From Parabacteroides chinchillae (GTDB taxonomy: Bacteria; Bacteroidota; Bacteroidia; Bacteroidales; Tannerellaceae), in the NCBI RefSeq assembly GCF_900108035.1, contig NZ_FNVS01000002.1, positions 124,001-188,000 on the forward strand: 64,000 bases of DNA, written 5' to 3'. How positions within the stretch are numbered: the first letter of the stretch is position 1; every line of letters begins with the position of its first letter. The translations under genes and the position numbers were made by a program. The notes below the pieces were generated by a model. It saw nothing but the letters and a program-made list of their open reading frames with translations. It searched no databases and was not told the origin of the DNA. This document shows, piece by piece, positions 18,708 to 28,078 of the stretch.

Positions 18708-18744
18708 CCGTATGTAACTGGGAAGTTGTATACGGGCTTTTTTT
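18708..18744 (+). terminator. Intrinsic terminator downstream of the stress protein gene
   Basis: A 12-bp stem (18708-18719 with 18724-18735, two G-U pairs) closes the GGGA tetraloop and runs into GCTTTTTTTG. It lies about 150 bp after the stop codon. The 18557-18707 stretch before it is AT-rich with no gene visible. Confidence 0.8.
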
Positions 18745-18858
18745 GTTTTTGCATGAAATCAGGAGTTAATATGATATTCAAAGGTTTTGGATTATAATTA
18801 CGATTATGTTTAATAAGTATCTTGGAAGATAAAATTGGGAACTAAACAAAACTAATAC

Positions 18859-18905
18859 AAAAAATAAAGGGACTGCCCTTACTAAAGACTGTCCCTTTAT
18901 TTTTT
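18859..18905. terminator. Bidirectional terminator between usp (+) and gyrA-TPR (-)
   Basis: Perfect 15-bp inverted repeat, AAAAAATAAAGGGAC (18859-18873) with its complement at 18891-18905. A- and T-tracts at each end mean it can work in both directions. It lies 12 bp beyond the stop of the minus-strand TPR gene. Confidence 0.88.
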
Positions 18906-18916
18906 GATCATTATAA

Positions 18917-20134
18917 TTATTGATTCATTTCAGCTTCTATGGCATCAAATTCTTTACCCATGTTTAGGTTATAATAGATGCCTCTTAATGCTGTCATATA
19001 TTCTTTATCTTCTGGTTTCAATTGATGAGCTTTTTCATAATATGGAAGTGCTTTCTTGAATAAATCTTTAGCTTTAGCTAATTCTTCCTGATATTGTTTG
19101 CTATCATTGATCATGTTGGCTTCACCCTGTTTGTTTACACCTTGATTATAAAATATACGACCTAAGTTGCTAAGAGCATCTGTATAGTCCGGATTAAATT
19201 CTAATGCTTTACGGAAGAATTTTTCTGCATTGTCATAATCTTTCAAACCTGTTTCGTAAACTCTACCCATTACATTATAAAGTTCGGGATTATTGGGATC
19301 TTTAGCGATTGCAGTATTTAAGTATTCAATAGCCTTTTCATTTCTATCAGAGTAGATATAATTATTGATTAAGCTCATCAAATAATACTTTTCATCCGGG
19401 AACTTGATTCTACCTTCTTCTAATATTTTTTCCAGATTAACAGTATCTTTGGCTTGTTCATACTCATAACACAAATACTGATATACGTCATTCGCTCTAT
19501 AGTCTGTGTTTTTTGCACGTTCCAATGCTGCAATAGCTTTCTGAGAATCGCCAAGTTGTGTAGCTGCAACAGCTGCATAAAATTGAACGGTCATGTAATT
19601 TGAATCTTTTTCGGCAACTTGTTCGCCTTTAAACATTGGCAGATCTGAGATTTCAAGATATTGCTGGAAGAAATCATAAGCTTTTGGATAATCTTTCTGA
19701 TCGAAATAATAAGCTCCACCATTTATATAATACAAGTGGTTAGCTCCCAAAATGCCTTTAATATCTTTTGTGAATTTAGGTTTTACTTTACCTTTTTTGT
19801 TGGGTAACTGATCCAATTCGTAAGCTTTCTTGAAATATGGTAATACATTACCTAACGCTTCATACATAACAGGTTCGTTTGGTTGTTGACCTAACACTTG
19901 TTTTGTTCTTTCGTTACTGAACTGTTGGTCTTCAATAAAACCGGCAACATACCAAGTCTTAGGATCATCCTTAGACTCCGGATTTTCCAGAGCTCCTTTT
20001 ATGAGAGTTCTTGCTTCAGTAAAATCCGGTTTATCTCCCTTTGCAATACTTTGAGCCTCGTTTACGGCTTTTTTCTGCGCGAATGAGGCAGATGCTGCAA
20101 TACATAGTGCAGCTGTTAATAATACTCGTTTCAT
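18917..20134 (-). CDS. Secreted tetratricopeptide-repeat protein
   Basis: Exported TPR protein of 405 aa. The signal peptide MKRVLLTAALCIAASASFAQ is followed by TPR-like helices through most of the chain. Clear units in the second half include AIEYLNTAIAKDPNNPELYN, AEKFFRKALEFNPDYTDALS and ALPYYEKAHQLKPEDKEYM. No catalytic motif is visible. It is co-directional with gyrA, 40 bp downstream of it, and ends at a strong terminator, so it is probably on the gyrA transcript. It likely acts as a periplasmic scaffold, but the partner is unknown. Confidence 0.85.
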   Translation of the reverse strand: MKRVLLTAALCIAASASFAQKKAVNEAQSIAKGDKPDFTEARTLIKGALENPESKDDPKTWYVAGFIEDQQFSNERTKQVLGQQPNEPVMYEALGNVLPYFKKAYELDQLPNKKGKVKPKFTKDIKGILGANHLYYINGGAYYFDQKDYPKAYDFFQQYLEISDLPMFKGEQVAEKDSNYMTVQFYAAVAATQLGDSQKAIAALERAKNTDYRANDVYQYLCYEYEQAKDTVNLEKILEEGRIKFPDEKYYLMSLINNYIYSDRNEKAIEYLNTAIAKDPNNPELYNVMGRVYETGLKDYDNAEKFFRKALEFNPDYTDALSNLGRIFYNQGVNKQGEANMINDSKQYQEELAKAKDLFKKALPYYEKAHQLKPEDKEYMTALRGIYYNLNMGKEFDAIEAEMNQ

Positions 20135-20174
20135 TGCGATGTTAATTTGAGATTAATATTTCTATTTGTTTAAA

Positions 20175-22781
20175 TTATTCTTCTGTTGTATTTTCAGGAT
20201 CATTATTTTCGTTATTGATTTCATTATCAACATCTTCAAGACTTGTGCCCGAATATACAACATTTTCATTTACGGTTCTCTCACTCAAAGCTTCCAGTTC
20301 TGCTTTTTCTTCTGCTATTTTTTCTTCAGATTCAGACATCACTTTACAAACAGAAGCTATTTCATCATTTCGTTTATCAAGGTTAATCAAACGAACACCT
20401 TGAGTTGCACGACCTATTACATTCAAATCTGATACTTTTACACGAATAGCGACACCTGATTTATTTATAATCATTAAGTCGTTTTCTTCAGTTACATTCT
20501 TTATAGCAACCAGTTTACCAGTCTTGTCAGTAATATTGATTGTTTTCACACCTTTACCACCACGATTTGTTATACGGTAATCTTCAATGTTAGAACGTTT
20601 TCCGTAACCTTGTTCAGATACAACCAGTATCGTATCGGTTTCTTTATTCTTTACGCAAACCATTCCTACAACTTCGTCAATACCGTCTTCGTCGAGAGTC
20701 ATACCTTTTACTCCGGTAGCTGTACGTCCCATTACACGAACTGCATTTTCATGGAAACGGATGGCACGGCCATTACGATTTGCTATTAATACCTCATTAT
20801 TTCCATTTGTCATACAAACCTGGATTAATCCATCATCTTCACGTAATGTAATGGCATTTACTCCATTTTGGCGAGGACGGGAATATGCTTCCAATAAGGT
20901 CTTTTTAATTATACCTCTTTTGGTACAGAACAACAAATAGTGGGAATTGATGAACTCTGTATCAGTTGTTAACTTTTTAACACGGATAAAGGCATTTACC
21001 TTATCGCCCGATTCTATATTTAAGATGTTTTGAATAGCACGGCCTTTAGAGTTCTTAGCTCCTTCCGGTATTTCATAAACTTTCAACCAATAACATCGGC
21101 CTTTTGCTGTAAAGATTAGCAACGTTGCATGCATTGATGCAGGATATATATACTCAACAAAATCTTCATCACGTGTTTCGGAACCTTTAGCCCCTACTCC
21201 TCCACGACCTTGTGCCCGGAATTCGCTAAGCGGTGTACGCTTAATATAGCCCATGTGTGAAATTGTAATGATCATTTCATCATCAGCATAAAAATCTTCC
21301 GGATTCAGTTCTTCAGAAGCATATATAATATCGGTTTTGCGCTCGTCTCCAAATTTGTCTTTGATTTCCTGTAATTCATCTTTGATAACCTTCATACAAA
21401 GATCATCATTTTCCAGAATTTCTTTCAAATATGCGATTAACTTTTCAATTTCTTCATATTCTGCACGCAGCTTATCTTGCTCAAGTCCTGTTAATTGGCG
21501 AAGACGCATTTCAACAATCGCACGGGATTGAACATCCGATAATGAGAATCTTTCCATTAATCGCTCAATGGCTTCCACCGGACTTTTAGAAGACTTGATG
21601 ATAGCGATAACTTCGTCGATGTTATCGGAAGCAATGATTAAGCCTTCTAAAATATGAGCTCTTTCTTCTGCTTTTTGTAATTCAAACTTAGTACGGCGAA
21701 TTACTACCTCATGACGATGTTCAACAAAAGCTTTGATAAGGTCTTTTAAGTTCAGCAGTCTTGGACGGCCATTAACCAGGGCAATATTGTTTACACTGAA
21801 AGAGGATTGTAAAGCAGTTAGCTTGTATAATTTGTTCAATACAACATTTGCATTGGCATCACGTTTTACATCCACAACGATGCGCATACCGCTACGGTCC
21901 GATTCATCATTAACGTTAGAGATGCCTTCTATACGCTTTTCGTTTACCAGATCAGCAATATAGCGAATCAGCTCTGCTTTATTAACCAGATAAGGAATTT
22001 CGGAAATAATAATCTTTTCATGATTGCCGTCTTGTTCTATTTCAGCTTTACCGCGTAATACAATACGTCCCCTACCCGTTTCAAAAGCTTCTTTCACGCC
22101 GGCATATCCATAAATGGTTGCTCCGGTTGGAAAATCAGGGGCTTTGATATATTGCATCAGGTCTTCTACTTCAATCTCTCCACGGGCATCAATATATGCC
22201 ATACAACCATTCAATACTTCATTTAGGTTATGAGTAGGCATATTGGTTGCCATACCAACAGCAATACCGGAAGCACCATTTACCAATAAATTAGGTATAC
22301 GTGTAGGAAGAACAGTAGGTTCTTTTAAAGTATCATCAAAGTTTAATTGAAAGTCTACAGTATCCTTATCTATATCGCGAAGCATTTCTTCGGCAAGTTT
22401 ACTCAAACGAGCTTCTGTATAACGCATTGCAGCAGGGCTATCGCCGTCAACGGATCCAAAGTTTCCCTGCCCGTCTACTAACGGATAACGCATAGACCAG
22501 GTTTGTGCCATACGAACCATCGCAAGGTACACGGACGAGTCTCCATGTGGATGGTACTTACCTAAAACTTCACCAACAATTCTCGCAGATTTTTTATAAG
22601 GTTTGTCGGATGTATTTCCCAGTTCATTCATTCCAAACAAGATGCGGCGGTGAACCGGCTTAAAACCATCCCTAACATCAGGAAGAGCACGAGAAACGAT
22701 AACAGACATTGAATAATCAATGTATGCAGATTTCATTTCTTCCTCAATGTTAATCTTAATAATTCTGTCTTGATCAACCAT
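20175..22781 (-). CDS. gyrA: DNA gyrase subunit A
   Basis: Type II topoisomerase breakage-reunion subunit, 868 aa. The active-site tyrosine is Y121 (AAMRYTE). The C-terminal beta-pinwheel carries a GyrA box in the form TNRGGKG, which marks gyrase rather than topoisomerase IV ParC. The C-terminal tail is acidic. In the quinolone-resistance region ([13 protein letters not shown]), S82 corresponds to E. coli S83, while the position of E. coli D87 is L86 (codon CTT at 22526-22524). The acidic anchor of the drug-magnesium bridge is therefore absent. The start ([17 protein letters not shown]) is typical. Divergent from clpC. Confidence 0.97.
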   Translation of the reverse strand: MVDQDRIIKINIEEEMKSAYIDYSMSVIVSRALPDVRDGFKPVHRRILFGMNELGNTSDKPYKKSARIVGEVLGKYHPHGDSSVYLAMVRMAQTWSMRYPLVDGQGNFGSVDGDSPAAMRYTEARLSKLAEEMLRDIDKDTVDFQLNFDDTLKEPTVLPTRIPNLLVNGASGIAVGMATNMPTHNLNEVLNGCMAYIDARGEIEVEDLMQYIKAPDFPTGATIYGYAGVKEAFETGRGRIVLRGKAEIEQDGNHEKIIISEIPYLVNKAELIRYIADLVNEKRIEGISNVNDESDRSGMRIVVDVKRDANANVVLNKLYKLTALQSSFSVNNIALVNGRPRLLNLKDLIKAFVEHRHEVVIRRTKFELQKAEERAHILEGLIIASDNIDEVIAIIKSSKSPVEAIERLMERFSLSDVQSRAIVEMRLRQLTGLEQDKLRAEYEEIEKLIAYLKEILENDDLCMKVIKDELQEIKDKFGDERKTDIIYASEELNPEDFYADDEMIITISHMGYIKRTPLSEFRAQGRGGVGAKGSETRDEDFVEYIYPASMHATLLIFTAKGRCYWLKVYEIPEGAKNSKGRAIQNILNIESGDKVNAFIRVKKLTTDTEFINSHYLLFCTKRGIIKKTLLEAYSRPRQNGVNAITLREDDGLIQVCMTNGNNEVLIANRNGRAIRFHENAVRVMGRTATGVKGMTLDEDGIDEVVGMVCVKNKETDTILVVSEQGYGKRSNIEDYRITNRGGKGVKTINITDKTGKLVAIKNVTEENDLMIINKSGVAIRVKVSDLNVIGRATQGVRLINLDKRNDEIASVCKVMSESEEKIAEEKAELEALSERTVNENVVYSGTSLEDVDNEINNENNDPENTTEE

Positions 22782-22925
22782 TTAGTTTTATATTAATTAC
22801 ACTCAATATTTCACCTCTGAAAAATTGCACTAAAGTAATGCTTTTCCGCTTATCACGAAAGCTTTTATCACGAAATTTTAGTTATAAAGCCTTTTCTCTT
22901 CCCATTTGTGAATAATGGCACGAAA

Positions 22926-22959
22926 TTTGATGAATAGTTAGAAGAGATTATTAACTTTG
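22926..22959 (+). promoter_or_regulatory. clpC promoter
   Basis: The -7 box is TAACTTTG (22952-22959), with TTTG at 22926-22929. The 22-nt spacer is slightly long. On the other strand a weaker TACTTTAG lies near 22836-22829 and could serve gyrA. The 22782-22987 gap holds nothing else I recognise. Confidence 0.6.
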
Positions 22960-22987
22960 CACATAGACTAGTACATTAATATATAGT

Positions 22988-25543
22988 ATGAAAAATAATT
23001 ATTCAAAAAGATTAATTGATGTGATTGAGTATAGCCGTGAAGAAGCTGCGAGGCTTCAAAACAGCTATATCGGACCGGAACACTTGATGCTTGGCATCAT
23101 TCGCGATGGCGATGGGAAAGCCATGCAGGTATTGCGTGAGTTGAACGCCGATACTTTAGATATAAAGAAAAAGATAGAACAGGAAATAAAGAATACATTT
23201 GATTCGGAGGATTCAGTACATGAAATAGCAATCAGCAAAACGACAGAGCGTGTTTTACGTATGAGTATGTTGGAATCCCGTATGTTCAAAAGTGAAGAGA
23301 CAGATACAGAGCATCTTCTTCTGGCTATACTGAAAGAAGAATTTAATGTTGCAGCTAAAGTCCTGAATGAAGCTGGTGTCGACTACCGTGCCGTTTACAA
23401 TAATTTGGTAAGCGGAACAGGATTAACCCGTATAAAAGAGGATGATTTTGACGAGATAAGCGATGGATTTACAGATGACGAAGAGGATGATGAAGAGGAA
23501 AGTTTTTCTGCACGTAAAGAATCACCTCGTGCACAACAAGGAGGAGCATCGCCAAAGTCATCTAATGATACGCCTGTCTTAGATAACTTTGGTACGGATA
23601 TGACACGTGCTGCTGCCGAGAATCGTTTAGATCCGATAGTTGGACGCGAAAAGGAAATAGAGCGTCTTGCACAGATTTTAAGCCGTAGGAAGAAAAACAA
23701 TCCTGTTCTTATTGGAGAACCGGGGGTTGGTAAATCTGCAATTGTAGAAGGACTTGCATTACGTATTATTCAACGCAAAGTCTCCCGTGTTTTGTTTGAT
23801 AAGCGCGTAATCAGTCTTGATATGGCATCTATTGTGGCAGGAACAAAATATCGCGGACAGTTTGAGGAGCGTATCAAAGCTATTCTGAATGAGCTTGCAA
23901 AGAATCCGAATATAATTCTGTTTATTGATGAAATCCATACTATCGTTGGAGCAGGTTCTGCGTCCGGATCCATGGATGCAGCCAATATGTTGAAACCTGC
24001 TTTGGCACGTGGTGAAATACAATGCATTGGTGCCACAACTTTGGATGAATACCGGAAAAATATAGAGAAAGACGGTGCTTTGGAGCGTCGTTTCCAGAAA
24101 GTTATTGTTGATCCGACCACAGCCGAGGAAACTCTTCAGATATTGAATAATATCAAACCCCGTTATGAAGAACATCATAATGTTATCTATACACCGGAAG
24201 CATTGGAAGCATGTGTGAAGCTGACAGAAAGATATATCAGCGACCGAAATTTTCCGGATAAAGCTATAGATGCGTTGGACGAAGCAGGTTCACGCGTGCA
24301 TATCTCCAATATTGTAGTTCCAAAGAACATTGAAGAACTCGAAGCTAAGATTGAAGATACAAAGAACGAAAAACTGGCAGCCGTAAAATCTCAGAATTTT
24401 GAATTGGCAGCTAGTTTCCGGGATAAAGAGCGCCAGTTTCTGTTGCAACTGGAAGCAGAAAAGGCTAAATGGGAAAAAGAACTGCAGGAACATCGTGAAA
24501 TAGTTGATGAAGACAAAGTTGCAGAAGTTATTGCCATGATGTCCGGTGTTCCGGTTCAACGCATTGCAAAAGCGGAAAACCTGAAATTGCTTGAAATGTC
24601 AGGCGTTTTAAAGAATAAAGTAATCGGACAGGATGATGCGGTACAGAAAATTGTGAAAGCAATTCAACGCAACCGTGTTGGTTTGAAAGACCCGAATAAG
24701 CCTATTGGCACCTTCATGTTCTTAGGGCCTACCGGCGTAGGTAAAACATATTTAGCTAAGAAATTGGCCGAATATCTGTTTGACTCATCAGATGCTTTAA
24801 TACGTATAGACATGAGCGAATATCTCGAGAAGTTTGCTGTGTCCCGTCTTGTAGGAGCGCCTCCGGGATACGTGGGCTATGAAGAAGGTGGCCAGCTAAC
24901 AGAAAAGGTGCGTCGTAAACCTTACTCTGTCGTTCTTTTGGATGAAATAGAAAAGGCTCACCCGGATGTGTTCAACCTATTGTTGCAAGTGTTGGACGAA
25001 GGACGTTTGACAGATAGTTTGGGACGTAGAATTGACTTTAAGAATACAATTCTTATTATGACTTCAAACATCGGTACTCGTCAGTTGAAAGATTTTGGCC
25101 GGGGGGTAGGTTTTAATACATCGCTTGCAGGAGAGACAGATAAGGATTTCTCTCGCGGTGTTATCCAGAAAGCGTTGAATAAAGCCTTCGCTCCCGAATT
25201 TCTGAACCGTGTAGATGATATTATCATGTTTGACCAGCTTGACAAAGAAGCGATCCATAAGATAATAGATCTTGAACTGGAAGGTCTGTATAAGCGGGTG
25301 GCTAATCTGGGATATAAGTTATCTATTACAGATGCGGCTAAAGATTTTATCGCAACCAAGGGATATGATGTACAGTTTGGTGCCCGTCCGTTAAAACGTG
25401 CTATCCAAAAATATCTGGAAGACGAAATGGCCGAAATAATTATACGTGCATCTGTCGAAGATGGCGATACGATTACAGTAGACTTTAATTCCGAAGAACA
25501 GAAAATAACAACCGATATTAAAAAGAAAGAGGCTGCGGAATAG
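22988..25543 (+). CDS. clpC: ATP-dependent Clp protease ATPase subunit ClpC
   Basis: HSP100 unfoldase that feeds ClpP. The N-terminal double-Clp domain covers ~1-145, followed by an acidic linker. AAA+ module D1 has Walker A GEPGVGKS at about 243. A UVR-type coiled segment lies near 459-495, D2 has GPTGVGKT at about 580, and a C-terminal D2-small domain follows. The UVR segment between the two AAA+ modules marks ClpC rather than ClpA or ClpB. Length (851 aa) is normal. clpP is not in the window. A strong terminator follows. Confidence 0.95.
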   Translation: MKNNYSKRLIDVIEYSREEAARLQNSYIGPEHLMLGIIRDGDGKAMQVLRELNADTLDIKKKIEQEIKNTFDSEDSVHEIAISKTTERVLRMSMLESRMFKSEETDTEHLLLAILKEEFNVAAKVLNEAGVDYRAVYNNLVSGTGLTRIKEDDFDEISDGFTDDEEDDEEESFSARKESPRAQQGGASPKSSNDTPVLDNFGTDMTRAAAENRLDPIVGREKEIERLAQILSRRKKNNPVLIGEPGVGKSAIVEGLALRIIQRKVSRVLFDKRVISLDMASIVAGTKYRGQFEERIKAILNELAKNPNIILFIDEIHTIVGAGSASGSMDAANMLKPALARGEIQCIGATTLDEYRKNIEKDGALERRFQKVIVDPTTAEETLQILNNIKPRYEEHHNVIYTPEALEACVKLTERYISDRNFPDKAIDALDEAGSRVHISNIVVPKNIEELEAKIEDTKNEKLAAVKSQNFELAASFRDKERQFLLQLEAEKAKWEKELQEHREIVDEDKVAEVIAMMSGVPVQRIAKAENLKLLEMSGVLKNKVIGQDDAVQKIVKAIQRNRVGLKDPNKPIGTFMFLGPTGVGKTYLAKKLAEYLFDSSDALIRIDMSEYLEKFAVSRLVGAPPGYVGYEEGGQLTEKVRRKPYSVVLLDEIEKAHPDVFNLLLQVLDEGRLTDSLGRRIDFKNTILIMTSNIGTRQLKDFGRGVGFNTSLAGETDKDFSRGVIQKALNKAFAPEFLNRVDDIIMFDQLDKEAIHKIIDLELEGLYKRVANLGYKLSITDAAKDFIATKGYDVQFGARPLKRAIQKYLEDEMAEIIIRASVEDGDTITVDFNSEEQKITTDIKKKEAAE

Positions 25544-25569
25544 CCCCGTTTCCTCTCTACTCAATTTTG

Positions 25570-25619
25570 ATTCCTTCCGAGAGAAATCCTTATTTCTTTC
25601 GGAAGGAATTTCTTTTTTT
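25570..25619 (+). terminator. clpC intrinsic terminator
   Basis: An 18-bp stem (25570-25587 with 25592-25609, one G-U pair) closes a CCTT tetraloop and is followed by TTCTTTTTTT. It is related in arm and flank sequence to the hairpin at 8867-8906. The rest of the gap to htpG (25620-25775) shows no gene or CIRCE element. Confidence 0.92.
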
Positions 25620-25775
25620 AGGGGATGATATTTCGGAAATTACTGGAGGAAGACACACCGCCTGCAATAATGTCACCCTCATTTTACGTTATGTCAGTCA
25701 TCCGGTTTTTGGCATTTATTTTGTATAAATAAGGGTAAATGATAAAAGTAATCAATAAATAAAAGACATAAGATT

Positions 25776-27830
25776 ATGAGCAAACAAGGAAACATTGGTG
25801 TTACCAGCGAAAACATCTTCCCTATTATCAAGAAATTTTTGTATAGTGATCACGAAATCTTTTTACGTGAATTAGTGTCAAATGCTGTAGATGCTACCCA
25901 GAAACTAAAAACGCTCTCATCCGTAGGCGAATTTAAAGGTGATCTGGGTGATCTTACTGTTCACGTAAAATATGACGACAATACGATCACGATCTCCGAC
26001 CGTGGTATCGGTATGACAGCCGAAGAAATAGATAAGTATATCAACCAAATCGCATTTTCCGGAGCCGAAGAATTTGTAGAAAAATACAAAAATGATGCGG
26101 CTTCCATTATTGGTCATTTCGGACTCGGTTTCTACTCTTCTTTCATGGTTTCAAAGAAAGTGGAAATTGTTACCAAATCATATAAAGAAGGTGCTGTTGC
26201 AATGAAGTGGAGTTGCGACGGTACGCCCGAATATACGATGGAAGAAACCGAAAAAGCAGACCGGGGTACTGATATTATACTATATATTGATGACGACAAT
26301 AAAGACTTCCTTAATAAGGATAAGATTAACGGGCTGTTAACCAAATATTGCCGCTTCTTGCCTGTACCCATTGCTTTTGGGAAAAAACAGGAATGGAAAG
26401 ACGGTAAATACGTAGATACGGATGAAGACAATATTGTAAACGATACCAAACCGGCATGGGTACGTAAACCCGCTGATATGACAGACGAGGATTATAAGAA
26501 GTTTTATCGTGACCTCTATCCAATGAGCGAAGAACCCTTGTTTTGGATTCATTTGAATGTAGATTATCCATTCAACCTGACTGGTATTCTGTACTTCCCG
26601 CGTATCAAGAGCAATATAGATTTGCATCGCAATAAGATACAGCTATATTGTAATCAGGTATTTGTAACGGACTCTGTAGAAGGTATTGTTCCGGAATTCC
26701 TGACTCTGCTTCACGGCGTATTGGATTCTCCGGATATTCCGCTAAATGTTTCCCGCTCTTATCTGCAAAGTGATCAGAATGTGAAAAAGATATCTAATCA
26801 TATCACTAAAAAAGTTGCAGACCGCCTGGAAGAAATATTTAAGTCGGAACGTCCTCAATTTGAAGAAAAATGGGATAGCCTGAAGTTGTTCATCCAATAC
26901 GGTATGCTGACAGACGAAAAATTTTATGATCGCGCAGCCAAGTTTGCCTTATTGAAAGACGTAGATGATGTCTATTATACATTTGAAGAATACAAGGCAT
27001 TGGTTAAAGACAGCCAGACCGACAAAGACGGTAATTTGATTTATCTTTATACGACTAAAAAAGATGAACAATATAGTTACATCCAAGCTGCAAAAGATAA
27101 AGGTTATAGTGTCTTGCTTATGGACGGCCAATTGGACGTACACGTTATTGGCCAACTGGAACAGAAGTTTGAGAAGACACGCTTTGTCCGCGTAGACAGT
27201 GATACTATTGATAATTTGATTCGCAAGGAAGATTCCGGAAAAGTTACATTGGATGAAGATCAAAAAAATGCTTTACAAGAAGTCTTCAAAAGCCAGATGC
27301 CTAAAATTGAAAAGACAGAATTCTATGTTACATTTGAAGCACTGGGCGAAAATGCTAATCCGGTTATGCTGACACAGGGTGAATATATGCGCCGTATGCG
27401 CGAAATGTCGTCTATGCAACCGGGTATGTCATTTTATGGTGAAATGCCGGATAGCTACAATTTGGTATTAAACACAGATCATTCACTGATCAAACAAGTT
27501 TTGACGGATGAAGAAAATGCATGCGGTGAAACATTAAAACCGATCCTTGCCGATTTGAAAGGTTGGCAGACTCGGCAGGCAGACCTTCGTGAAGCTCAGA
27601 GTAAGAAAAAAGAAGAAGAAATATCTTCCCAGGAAAAAGAAGATATGACAAATACAAGCCATAAAATTGCAGAACTTCACGAAAAAGCCAATACTATTTT
27701 AAGTGAATATGCTAATTCCAATAATATGGTTAGCCAGTTGATTGATCTTGCTTTACTGGGTAATGGCATGTTGAAGGGTGAGGCTTTGAGCCGTTTTATT
27801 AAAAGAAGTGTTCAAATGATTGGTCAATAG
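25776..27830 (+). CDS. htpG: Molecular chaperone HtpG (Hsp90)
   Basis: Bacterial Hsp90, cytoplasmic, 684 aa. The N-terminal GHKL ATPase domain has RELVSNAVDATQK, DRGIGMT and the lid motif GHFGLGFYS. The middle domain has GILYFPRI and NVSRSYLQSDQNVKKI, and the C-terminal dimerisation domain ends the chain. All the main Hsp90 motifs are intact. The gene is monocistronic and follows clpC, pairing two stress chaperones. The hairpin after the stop is a clear terminator. Confidence 0.96.
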   Translation: MSKQGNIGVTSENIFPIIKKFLYSDHEIFLRELVSNAVDATQKLKTLSSVGEFKGDLGDLTVHVKYDDNTITISDRGIGMTAEEIDKYINQIAFSGAEEFVEKYKNDAASIIGHFGLGFYSSFMVSKKVEIVTKSYKEGAVAMKWSCDGTPEYTMEETEKADRGTDIILYIDDDNKDFLNKDKINGLLTKYCRFLPVPIAFGKKQEWKDGKYVDTDEDNIVNDTKPAWVRKPADMTDEDYKKFYRDLYPMSEEPLFWIHLNVDYPFNLTGILYFPRIKSNIDLHRNKIQLYCNQVFVTDSVEGIVPEFLTLLHGVLDSPDIPLNVSRSYLQSDQNVKKISNHITKKVADRLEEIFKSERPQFEEKWDSLKLFIQYGMLTDEKFYDRAAKFALLKDVDDVYYTFEEYKALVKDSQTDKDGNLIYLYTTKKDEQYSYIQAAKDKGYSVLLMDGQLDVHVIGQLEQKFEKTRFVRVDSDTIDNLIRKEDSGKVTLDEDQKNALQEVFKSQMPKIEKTEFYVTFEALGENANPVMLTQGEYMRRMREMSSMQPGMSFYGEMPDSYNLVLNTDHSLIKQVLTDEENACGETLKPILADLKGWQTRQADLREAQSKKKEEEISSQEKEDMTNTSHKIAELHEKANTILSEYANSNNMVSQLIDLALLGNGMLKGEALSRFIKRSVQMIGQ

Positions 27831-27855
27831 TTATATATTAAAGAATCTTCTATTG

Positions 27856-27895
27856 CAGGCGCTTCATTATAAAAATGAAGCGCCTGTTTCGTTTT
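27856..27895 (+). terminator. htpG intrinsic terminator
   Basis: A perfect 12-bp stem CAGGCGCTTCAT/ATGAAGCGCCTG (27856-27867, 27875-27886) with a 7-nt loop is followed by TTTCGTTTT. Confidence 0.92.
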
Positions 27896-27898
27896 AAT

Positions 27899-27964
27899 AT
27901 CATCCCGATCATTTCACGAAATCATCCCGATGATTTATAAAAAACATCCTGATGATTTGAAAAG
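27899..27964. repeat. Three-unit 22-bp tandem repeat upstream of the patatin gene
   Basis: Units begin at 27899, 27921 and 27943, exactly 22 bp apart. Their cores are ATCATCCCGATCATTT, ATCATCCCGATGATTT and AACATCCTGATGATTT. The core of unit 2 is itself palindromic (AAATCATC-CC-GATGATTT). The array ends about 55 bp before the -33 box of the next gene. A matching array with the same period is at 40526-40591. The spacing of two helical turns suggests regulator sites, which is inference. Confidence 0.8.
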
Positions 27965-28019
27965 GTAGGTTTATTCAATAAGAAGTCCCGCTTTGAAAAC
28001 AAAAATATGCAAACCTCTG

Positions 28020-28050
28020 TTTGTATTACATAAAATAACCTGTACATTTG
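28020..28050 (+). promoter_or_regulatory. Promoter of the patatin-type phospholipase gene
   Basis: TTTG (28020-28023), 19 nt, then TACATTTG (28043-28050): an exact match to the Bacteroidetes -33/-7 consensus. The start codon is 29 nt further on. Confidence 0.8.
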
Positions 28051-28078
28051 AATCCATAAACAGAGTTGAAGCATAAAT

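Noticed and set aside
20175..22781. ParC (topoisomerase IV) instead of GyrA
   Set aside because: The C-terminal GyrA box (TNRGGKG) and full beta-pinwheel are present.
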